Below, one piece after another: positions 25,901-37,900 of a DNA stretch of 64,000 nt (positions within the stretch are counted from its first letter, which is position 1; every line of letters begins with the position of its first letter). The position numbers were made by a program, and so were the translations under genes. The DNA is from Pycnopodia helianthoides (lineage: Eukaryota; Echinodermata; Asteroidea; Forcipulatida; Asteriidae). The DNA is taken from the NCBI GenBank assembly GCA_032158295.1, contig CM063249.1, positions 17,300,416-17,364,415 on the forward strand, read 5' to 3'. The notes below the pieces were generated by a model. The model was not told where the DNA came from. It worked only from the letters and a program-made list of their open reading frames with translations, and made no database searches.

Positions 25901-28900
25901 TGGTCAGTGATCGGCCATGGCATGCTGGAACCTCACACTCACCCCTGTGCTGAAAGCAGAGGAAAACAATAGTGGCAGCTTATTGATCTCTCGTACTACT
26001 GGTTTGTCAGGCACTTTATGAAGGTGTGGAATTGGGGATTGTGATACCAGTAAAGAGAGATTTTGACCTTTGTTCCAGCGCCTTTTGTCTCTCTGTGTCG
26101 TGTGGGCCAACGAAGCGAGACACCATGAGTGCGTGTATGGTGCATGCTACACAGTCGGCTTTCCAAGTGTGTCTATATGCCCACTGCTAGACTCTTTATA
26201 CGCGGTTTTATCAGACCTCGATGCCAGTGTCCTTTTAAATATGTGTCCTTTTAAATTTGTATACACGTCTTCTGGCGTTAAATGGTAGACAGTTTCTAAA
26301 CCTGTATTTTAGAGACTCTCTTCAGGAAATGTTGAAACAGAGTTTACCTTAACAGTTTGCCTTCACCTTTAATCGAACAGACTCAGCTTCTGGACGAGCA
26401 CCTGAAGGACCTGAGACGGACGCTGAAATCCGGCCACAAGCGTCTCAACTGGAACTCCCTAGGTATCACGGATTACATCACCCGCTGCGAACAGGTAGGT
26501 GGATATTTAAACCAAACAAACAATCTGGGCCCAAATTCATGGCTCTGCTTAACGCGGAATTTTTGCGCTTTTTTTAAGTTCCCATGGAACTACCTGCTTT
26601 ACAGGGCTGGGTAAGCTCAGAGTTCCGCGGTAAAGCAGAGCCGTGAAATTGGACCCTGATGACGGTTGAGCTTAGTAACTTAGTTTGGGGTTGACCCAAA
26701 GAAAAATTGACTTGAGCGGGATTTGAATCCTTTCTCAAAATATTTTATACTTTCAACAGCTGCAGTGCTTCTCACCAAATAAGTTTTTATGGTCATGAAC
26801 TTTTTGAGTTTCTACCAATCGATGACCCTACCTTTAAGTTCCTAGTAAACTGATATTTCACCTATCATCAAGAAGCTAAACCATTGATTTGTAAACTAAT
26901 TACTCCCATTTTGTTCTCTTCACTGCTCACCATAAAAAGGCAATCTCCAAGTTTGAGTCGCTGGTCAATCAGATCCAGAAGAATGCCAAGGACATTGACG
27001 CCCGGCTCAAGGCAGTGGAACAAGCGGATCTCTTCAAGGGACCCCCTAGCCAGATGAACGGTGAAATCTTACCGGGTTGCAAGGTGAGGCAAAAACAGGA
27101 CCTTTGACCCCATTTACCCACAATTCTAAATCCACTTGTCATTCTTTGTTATTTGTAGTTGTCTCGGGGGAAAAAACAGTTTTTTCTATTAGCTAATTGG
27201 TAGTTGATAGCTAACAAAGTCGGCCATCTTTTCGGGCAATGATGCATCATTTTTTAAAGCACAAGTATGCGTTTTTTTTGTAAACAACACATGCGGCAAG
27301 TGGAAGTTTAATTAAATTCCTTGCTTGATTGGTAGGAGAAAGAATTTGAACCCTTGACGCGGCTCAAAACCAAAACCCAAGCTGCTCAGATGGTGTCTAG
27401 CCATCGGGAACTATCTATAGGCCTTTTCACACTACAAAAAATCTCCGTGTTGGACACGGATACGATCCGGATAATGTGCACTGACCTTTTCACACTACAA
27501 CTTTTCAACACGGTGTCGATCCGGATATGGCGCATTATCCGTGTCGACACCAACCCTGCCCGGGAGGTGGGTTGATAAATCTCTATCCGTGTCGAACATT
27601 CCAACACGGATCGAAAGCCGTAGTGTGAACGCCTCCGGGTTAATTTTCGATCCGTGTTGAGTGTGCGCCGCCATCCGCATGCTGCAGTTGTCCAGCGCGT
27701 AAAGAAAAGCCGCGTACAAAAAGGCGTCGCGTACATAAAAAGTAGCCGCGTAGACGTGACGCGCGGTAAAGCGTTTATGTGCGTCAGTACACACTACTAC
27801 GCAACCACTTCACGCCAACGAGACGCGTCCTGCTTCGATCCGTGTAAGACCTTGCAGTGTGAAACGGTCGCACAATGTCCGGATTGAAAGTTACACGTGT
27901 AACCCAAAAGCTGATTTCGCGCAGAGCTAGTGTGAAAGCGAAGCAGTTTGTATCCGTGTTGAAATTTTACCGAACCAACACGGACCCTATCCGGATAAGT
28001 TCCGACACGGATCGAAGGTCGATAATGTGAAAAGGCCTTATACTGGTATAATTTTCAGGGGCATTTTTGACTGTTTTGAACTGATTTGTGTATACAGGAG
28101 TACTTTGACCACATTGAGAGAGAGCGAATGCACACGTTTGAGCAGCTGGCGAGGAAGTACCGAGCCATCGGCCCGCTGCTGACCAAGATGGAAGGGCTGG
28201 TCGTCCACACCAACACGGGCAGGTCACCACGCCTACAGGCTTACTACGGCTACTGGGAAATGAGGGTGTACACTTCCCTCACAAAGGTGGGGTCAAACTT
28301 TATAGTATTGCCAAGTAAAACGGATTGTTTTTTTCTTCTCAGAGATGAAACCTTGGATTAGCTAGTTATTTTTTTCTTTAGTTTGAGACTCATTTTTTAC
28401 AAAATTGTTTAACCTTTCGAAATATATTTTGGGGTGAACAAAGAAATATTGACTACAGTGGGATTTCAACCTGCGGCGTCCAGGTTTACGTGCCGGCTCT
28501 CTACCCACTGAGCTAACGAGCCCTACCTTTTGGGTCTCCCTATTTTGTAAATATCTTTGTTTGGGGGGTGCAAGTCGGAAGTCACGCAACCGTATACTTC
28601 ATTTGTTAATTTGGTCTGTCAAAGCTACTTGAAATGAAGTACATCTTACAGTATCCTCTAGAATAGTAAATCTTTGAATCTGAAACCCAGTTTTGATTTG
28701 ATTTGATCTGACTCTCAGTTGATTACTCGTAATATGACCGAGTTCAACACTGCTGTGACCTCCAACACGCCGCTGTTCCAGATCGACGCCATGCTCTCGG
28801 CTCCAGAGATCATTCTAGCGCCGGCAGCTAATGAGATCTACAAACTCACCATGCAGAGTGTCCGAGACTGTGTGGAAGGGTACGTACCAGACTAGAGTTG

Positions 28901-31900
28901 TGCATCTACGTTTATTTTCCTAAATGCTTAAACAGAACTTTTTGATTTCGGTTTAACCGAACTACGAGCCCATCTGTAAAAGGAGCAGATGTCAACATGC
29001 TTTCACGGATTAAAAATAGAACAGGTAGCCCAGACTTTACAGCCACAAAACCACAAACCACAGTGGGGGATAAAGATAAGAAACATTCCACCAACAAAAG
29101 GGATAATAATAGTGGCTTCTTATATAGCGCTCATATCCGTCACTCAGTGACGCTCAAGGCGCTTCAACAGTCGGTATTTTCCTACAAGGTATATATGTGG
29201 AGCTACTTTTTGAAGTTTGAGACCTATTCCTTTACATAGCACAATGTAATGGTTTACAAGGTGCGTTGGCGCAATATGCTGCCAATCAAACCAGGAACAC
29301 CGGGGCGAACCCCTTCTCTTTTCGATAAGTGCGCTGGGTTCTTTTACGTGCATTACACAACACATGGGACCAACGGCTTTACGTCCCATCCGAAGGACGC
29401 AGCAATAATGGTCAAGTGTCTTGCTTAAGGACACAAGTGTCACGACTGGGACTCGAACCCATACTCTGCTGAACAGAAACACCAGAGCTTAAGTCCGACT
29501 AACAGTTTAAAGAAAAGGCCTTTTTTTTTTTACCAATCTTAAGGAAATTTGAAACTTATTTCAGCATTTGCTTTTGATTAAAGGTTCTCAACCCCGTACC
29601 AGACTAGACGCTTCTTTTTCTACAAAGTTGTGGCATATGTAGGGTTTGAAGCTTGACATGACGGAGATTCTTACTGGTCCGCCATAGCTCTCTTGGAACG
29701 GGTGTCTGCTTGGAAAACAGGCAGTAGAATATTATTTTGTGTTTTCTTTTTGCCCTTACACCGACAAGTATTACACACTGTATACTCAGTACTTTACCTA
29801 GTCCTGTGAAAAAAAATCCACAGGCATATCACTCGGGTGGGATTCAAACCCAAGACCTTTGCCATGCTAGAGTAGATGTCTTACCACTAGACCACCGCGC
29901 TAGCCCGGTGGCTGGAAGCAGTTCGAATTCTACATTTTTCCAGCGGGTACCGCAACGATTTAATAGATAATATTAAGATAAAGAATATTTGTTTTGCTTT
30001 TGGGGGTTTTGTTTGATAAACATTTATTGAATAATAGAGAATTCGCCCCAGAAACTGTTGCTTATATATCTGTATCTTTTTGCATAGGTCCAAAAACTTT
30101 GTGCGGTGGATGCATGGCACCTGCATCGAGACACCACCTCAGAATGTGGAGGGCGAAGACGAGCCCTTCATCTTCAGTTTCTTCTCGGACATCTCAGCCA
30201 ACGGCAGCATCATCGACCTGGTGATACAGGCGTCTAATCTAATGCAGAAGACGCTGACTAACCACACCAAGTACCTCAACAGGTAAAACAGAGTGGTTTT
30301 AATCCTGGGTTCGTCTCGCAAAGCTGTTAAAGGAATATTACAGAATTGGTTTTTGCTAACAAAACAGTTGCTGGCAGTGTAAGCACTTTATGTAATCCAC
30401 CATATACATAAACTGACAAACCTGTAGAAGTTTGAGATCGATCGGCCATCTGGGTGAGGAGAAAATAGCGAAAAACCGATTACACATTTGCATGAAATCA
30501 TATAGATTCAACAAATGAATAAAACGCTCACTGAGCGATAAACTCCAATCGGAAAATTAGTTTGTTCATTTCTCATCAAGTATGGCATTTCAGACAGAAA
30601 TATTTCAAGGGATGTTTTCTACTATCATCATCATTAGACCGTGTAAGTTTTATGTAAATCTGTGATCAAAAAGTATATATTACAAGTTTTTTTCTTACCA
30701 ATTCTGTAATGTTCCTTTAAGTGGAAACAAAATTACAAGTCTCAAACCTCATGTTAACAATGTTTAAAATGCCATTGTGTTTGGTACCCTTCAAGTGCAA
30801 CTTTGGTCAAAATCCAAAATCTTTCACATTTGAAATATATGGTCTGTACATTTTTGTACTGAGAACTTTAAGTTTTTTGCTCTTGAATTTGTATGATATT
30901 CAACCAGATCAGCATAGAATTTGAGCTTTTGACATGGGCACAAAATCGATCTTTGAAATGTACAGACCAATGGGTTTTTGATATCCGTTGTCATCATGTT
31001 TCAAATTTCGCTCCAAAAGAGTATCAAATAAAATGGCATTTTATCCCATTCTAACGTGAGGTTAGAGACTTCAAAAATGTTCCCCCATCTTCATGAGGAC
31101 TCTATCTATTGGAAAATGAGTGCATCACAAAACTGACAAATCTTGCTTGGAAGACACAGGTTACCAGCCAAATACCAATTAATGCGTACTATTTGTGACT
31201 GGTTCCCTGCTGATTTTTGCTTAGCAGAATAATTTGCTTAGCAACCATCTTCTGCTTAAAAGTTTTATGAATTTGGGCCGTGGTTGGAATTGAGCATGGT
31301 TGATTCATCTCAGAGACCCAATATTTCAGGCCACCCCCCCCCAACTGGTCCTTTCCTTTCCACACCTGTTGGACTTGGCCATTGTGGACAGGCCACATTT
31401 TTGGCCTTGCGCGGGGGGGGGGGGGTCCACACGATACAAGGGCCCCAAGCCTTTTCGCCGCCCCTCCAATCCGCCCCAATATGGCTACTGTCAGTTCTTC
31501 GCTCTTAAAAACCATTGTACTTTTTGATATTCCAAAACAAAGTCCGTTGTGGAACTTCCTTACTTCCAAAAGATTACTCCGATCCTATTCATACAAGGTT
31601 TTCTTCAAAAGGTTTCACCAAAATGTTAATAGTTGTTTTTATATTGCGGCTCAGACCAAATGTCATTTCACCCCTAAATTCAAGTATTGATTGATGTTTG
31701 ATTTTTTTTTTTTCTAGATGGAAGAGGTATCGGCCACTATGGAAGCTAGACAAAACAATCATGCTGGAGAAGTTTGCCAGCAAGAAGCCAACCTGTGTGG
31801 CTTATGATGACAAACTGCAGTTCTATTCCAACTTGGCCAAAGAGGTAAGCCCAACTGAGAATCTCTTGCTTCGTCCACAAAAAATCCCTTGCCAGAAGCT

Positions 31901-34900
31901 CCCTGAGTTTGATTCATAAAGCTTCTAAAAAATCGCAGGTGTTTAAGGGAAGCTACTAAAAACATGTTAAGTGACGCTCTGAGTCTGGCTGTGGCATTCC
32001 GCGCAGCCCTGCCGCGGCCCACCGTGGGCTCAGCGCTGAGTGGCCAAACCCACAGAACGTGCGTACCACTAAATAGCAACAAAAAGAACCTTGTGAGTGA
32101 GTGCATTTGTCAGGATAGCGGCTCATCTGCAGCAGGGTTGCCAAACTGCTGCTGTCTAGCTGCTGTGTTTATGATTCAAAACAAACTGTAAAGCTCCATA
32201 GATGATTGGTTTTCCTAAAGATCGCGTCGCTCATGCTGCAGCAATTCCCTGACCCGCAGATTTGTTATAGTTTCCACAGAGGCAAAACAAACATAAACAA
32301 ATGACCTATGTTTTCAATTAGTGGTACTAATTGAAAACACAGATTGTCTTCAAGATGATGCAAAGAACCCAAGAGCATGTTTTGTTTAATGTTTATGTTT
32401 TTTTTGTTGCTGTTGTTGTTTTTAAATCAAATTGTTCAAACTCTAAGAAATGCCCTTTCAGATATCCCTTCATGCATTGTTACAGTATGTTGTGCTCTGT
32501 GCAACTTGGTTTTTGGGATTTGTTTGTGCTGCCATTGGGTTTTGCATTGGGTATTTTGCTATGGGTAGTTCACTTGGTCAGTCATCCCTGCCCAATATTC
32601 AGTGTTGCTGAGGCCGGCTGTTTGTCCGTCGTCGTCACAGATGCTCAGTTTACACAGAACAAAACAATAAATGAATTGGATCAAAGATTAAAAGTTTCAA
32701 ATTTTTGTATTTTACAAGGTGGAGAACCAGCCGAAGATCAAGGACCAAGACTGTATACGCCTGCACATGGGACTCTTGGCCGACACCGTTAAAAACCATG
32801 CCACCAAATGGGTGGAGTCACTGGGGACTTTACTCAGAGACACAGCTAGCGAGGAGCTCCACGGGCTCAAGACTGAGCTACAGGTGAGTATTAAAGGAAT
32901 GTTACAGAATTGGTTTTTGCTAACAAAACAGTTGCTGGCAGTGTAAGCACTTTATGTAATCCACCATACACATAAACTGACAAACCTGTAGAAGTTTGAG
33001 ATCGATCGGCCATCTGGGTGAGGAGAAAATAGCGAAAAACCGATTACACATTTGCATGAACTCATATAGATTCAACAAATGAATAAAACGCTCACTGAGC
33101 GATAAACTCCAATCGGAAAATTAGTTTATTCATTTCTCATCAAATATGGCATTTCAGACATAAATATTTCAAGGGATGTTTTCTACTACCGTCATCATTA
33201 GACCGTGTAAGTTTTATGTAAATCTGTGATCAAAAAGTATATTTTACAAGTTTTTTTTTTACCAATTCTGTAATGTTCCTTTGAATAATAGTAAGTCATT
33301 AGTCAGCACTTTTACAACCCATTGTGTCAAAAGGTTTAGTGCATCGGGACTCAAGTTCGGGTGGGTAAAGTCATCAGAGTGGGTTTTTCAAATCCTGGTT
33401 GTGACACTTGTGCTTCATGAGCAAGGCACTTGACTATAACTGCTTCTCTTCACCCGTGGGGTAAATGGGTACCTGTTAGGGCAGAGATGGCTCTTGTGAT
33501 GGGTACGATACATATTTGGTAGCACAGGCTGTATACTCCCAAGGAATTATTGTTACTATCCTTCTTTAGTGGGCCTTAACCATATTTGCACTGACACAAC
33601 AAAAGATGTTAAATAATAACAACGATGAATATTTTACTTCACATGAATATTTGACTCATTTATTTATACATTAATACATTTTAACTGGAAACTGTTGATG
33701 ATGAACGCAATTAAATAAGCAGGACAGTTCTTTTCAGAACTGAGAAGTCTCCCGAATTCCGAAAAATCTACTCCCCGGTAGTAGAACAAATAGCAAGACA
33801 AGTTCTCTAAAGAACAAAATCTACACAGCAAAGTAGATATACACATGCATGGTGTTACTGCAAACCGAATATACATTGATACTTCACCATGCAATGCCTC
33901 AAAAACCATACAACTTTTAGCAGGGAAAAGCAAAGTCTGTTGGTTGTCTTTTCATATTTAACCTTCCCACCTTGAATTTGAAAACAGACCCTATCCACCG
34001 ACCTCAAGAAGACCCCAAACACCCTGGAAGATCTCAAGTTTGTCCTGCGCATCATCTCGGACATCAAGGACATGTCGCTGGACGTGGAGATGCGGATCAC
34101 GGACATCGTGGAGCGCTACCGCACCCTGGACATGTACAAGATCGAGGTCAGCGACGACGAGAAGGAGACGTGCAGGAACTTCAAACTGATATGGGACGAT
34201 CTGTTCCTGGAGTCCAAACACATGGATGCGAGCCTCATTGTGGTCAAGAAGAAGTTTACAGAGGTAGGGAAGAGTCCTCGCGTCAGTAGTGCAACGAGGT
34301 CATGCGATGAGTTATAACCCTGTTGCAAATATGTTTTTTCGTACTGTAACACGGTCGCATCTTTGTTTGAAAACTGCTTGATGTAAGCACAAAACTATTG
34401 CAATGAGGTCATGCGATGAGTTATGACCTTGTCGCAAATATGATTTCTAGTACTGTAACACGGTCACATCTTTGTTTAAAAACTCCTTGATGTAAGCACA
34501 AAACTATTGCAACGAGGTCATGCGATGAGTTATGACCTTGTTGCAAATATGATTTCTAGTAGTGTAACACAGTCGTATCTTTGTTTAAAAACTCCAGGTT
34601 GTAAGCGCAAAACTAATTTGCAACAAGTTCGTATGACATGTATGATAAGGTACGGCCTCATTGCAATCATGATTTCTCGTAGTGTAACACGGTCGCATCT
34701 TTATTTAAAAACTCTCGGATGTAAGCACAAAACTAATGCAATGAGGTTGTATGATGCAGTTTTGACCCAGTTGCAACCATGATTTCTTGTAGTGTAACAC
34801 GGTCGTATCTTTGTTTTTAAAACTCCTGGTTGTAAGCGCAAAACTAATGCAACAAGAGTTCGTATGATAAGGTACGGCCACGTTGCAGTCATGATTTCTC

Positions 34901-37900
34901 GTAGTGTAACAGGGTCATGTCTTTGTTTAAAAACTCCCGGATGTGAGCACAAAACTAATGCAATGAGGTTGTATGTTAAGGTACGACCATTTTGCAAATA
35001 TGATTTCTCGTAGTGCAACAAGGTCGTATCTTTGTTTAAAAACTCCTAGATGTATAAGCACAAAACCAAATATTCACAGAAGTTGGAAATGAAAAGGATT
35101 TTTCTTGCTTTCTTTATGTTTTTATTTAACTATCCAATGCCCTGAACGTTGTGGTTATTGTGAAATCAACTTTGCAACCAGAGCTTAATTTCATAGGGCT
35201 GCTTAAGCCAAAAAAAAGTAGATAAGCACAACAAACTTATGCTTTTCAGAAAAAAGGTTACCAGGCAAAATACGATGTCTCATGTGGAATCTGTGACTGG
35301 TATCCTGCTTTTTTTTTGCTTAGCTCTATTAAAATGGTGCCCAGAACACCAGTGCACCAGACTGCTCGGCCAAGAAACACTAATCGGATTTTTTCTCTCG
35401 CCACAGATTACTCAAGATCAGATCAGCAATTTCAGTAGCGAGTTGAACAATTTCCAGAGCAAGTTCAGACTTGAAGGTCCGGGAGCTGTTGGGAACGACT
35501 TGGACAAAGGTGAGTTGTATGACCCGGTTCCTCATTCAGGAACAGGCACCATGTTGAGTCAAGTAATCTTGATATGCAAAAAAAAAGACAAAAGACTTCA
35601 GAAAATACAACAATTTGTTAAAGACACTGGACACCTTTGGTAATTGTCAAAGACCAATCTTCTCACTTGGTGTATCTCAACATATGCACAAAATAACAAA
35701 CCTGTGAAAATTTGAACTCAATTGGTCGTCAAAGTTGCAAGATAATAATGGAAGTTGTGTGCTTTCAGATGCTTGATTTCGAGACCTCACGCGTGAGGTC
35801 TCAAAATCAATTCAAATATTTTACTTCTTTCTCAAAAACTACGTTACTTCAGAGGGAGCCCTTTCTCACAATGTTTTATACTTTTAACAGCTCTCCATTG
35901 CTCGTTACCAAGTAAGTTTTTTTGCTAACAATTATTTTGAGTAATTACCAATAGTGTCTAGTGCCTTTAAGTCATGACCGGGATTCGAACCCACACTCCG
36001 CATGATTCATCCATCAGAGCTTGCAGTAGACCGCTCGGCCATGACACAACACTCAACTGTAACAATCTGTACATTCAGGGAGCTTCATTTTCCACACCAA
36101 GAGGAATTTTTTATATAAAATAAAATTTTCAGATTTTTCATTTAAAAAACAATTTCATCCGTGATTTTTTGTCTAAAACCTTGGTGTCTCCATTTCTCAG
36201 GCGTCGAGCTAATGGAGGCGTTCAAGAGAGAGCTGTCCATATATGAGAAAGATCGCCAAGAACTCGCCAACGCTGAGAAGCTCTTTGATCTTTCAATCAC
36301 CATGTACCCTGAACTCCTCCAGGTACAAAAAGAGATGACTGGACTGGATAAGATCTATGAAATCTACAAACAACAGAAGGTAAGGTGTGGAGTCTCCCGA
36401 CACAAAGAGCTCAATTATCATGGTCCTTCTTGCTGTTGAATGTTGTGGCGACTATCAGCCTCGTTAGGCAAAATAATATAAAATAACATGTTTAGCGCCT
36501 TGCCTTTTTGAAAAAAAGGAAGGAGGAGGGTCTTTTTTTTTTCTTTCAATGGCCGCCCGACACATTTTCCATGACAACCGGTCTTGCTGTTTTTCAAGAT
36601 GGTTGCCAGCATTTTTCTGTGTGTTTTTTCGGTGTGCTAAAGTCTAAAAATACAATTTTATTAAAATGAAAAAAACAAATTTTCGTCAGAGATCATGGCC
36701 GCCCGACACATTTTCCATGACAACTGGTCTTGCTGTTTTTCAAGATGGTTGCCAGCTTTTTCTGTGTGTTTTTTCGGTGTGCTAAAGTCTAAAAATACAA
36801 TTTTATTAAAATGAGAAAAACAAATTTTCGTCAGAGATCGTTAAATTTACTATTTAAAATAAAAAGAAAAGGAGGCTGCCTCTAAAAAGGAAGCGGGCTG
36901 GGACGCTAAACATTTTAAAAATAATGTTTGGCCTTAACCATTGGCAGTGCACCGTATTCTCCACTTTGTACTGAGTTTCTATGCTAGCTTTGTGTACTAA
37001 GAATGCGTATGCTATCAATTGCTCTGCAAACATTGTTTTTACGTCTTTTGCACATAAAATTTTGCAACGAAAGCATCAAGGTAAAATGTTCGTTTGTTGC
37101 CACCTTGATTTAAAGGCATCCTAGATAAAATGTCTTGTTGCGCATGCGTGGTGGCTCTCGCTATTAAAAGCCTTGGGTGTTCATTCACACAGATGATTGC
37201 GGTGAATTTTTTTCACGTATAGATGTGTTTTTTTGTTGCTGGTCTTGATTGTGGTCAGAAAAAAAGACTATGGACCCGTGCTTGTGCAGAGCAGAGGTAC
37301 AGTTCACACGATGCTTTTAAGACCATGGACACCCTGCCTACTTCCCCCTGTGTGAAAAGAGCTTTAGTAACATTAAGTATGCATGCGGAGTGCTAAGAGC
37401 ACTGTGGCTCTATTTGCCGCCACTGCCAGAAACACTGGAGCATAGCCCCTTCTCTTTCACTGTACATGTACTGGGCTCTTATTACTTGCGTTGCTCAACA
37501 ACGCTTAGTGTTGCCAATGGAACGGCAAAGCAAGGACTCGAACCCGGACTCTGACAACCCCTAGAACTTGAGTCTGGTGTCCCGTTCGTCCTTCCAAGTC
37601 CGAGTCAAGACACCCAATAGCCTTTCCATTCTCGCACCTCTTCCCGTTGCAGGCAGCCCGTGAGGAGTGGGCCCAGACCCTGTGGGCGAACCTGAACGTC
37701 AACCACCTGGTGGACGGTATCGACACCTTCGTCAAGGGCCTGAAGAAACTACCGAGAGAGGTGAAGAGCACCTCCACCGCTCGCATGGTAGAGGGGCGCA
37801 TGAAGGAATTCAAGGACTCCATCCCGCTCTTTGTGGATCTTAAGAATGAGGCCCTTAGAGAAAGGTGAGGATATTAGTTATCTTAAAGTGTCTTAAAGGT

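Noticed and set aside
31189..31569. A 126-residue minus-strand frame
   Set aside because: It runs through homopolymer G/C tracts and a family A fragment in intron 17, and is not protein-like.
34291..35067. CRISPR-like periodic repeat
   Set aside because: Units of ~110 bp abut without unique spacers, and the context is a eukaryotic intron.
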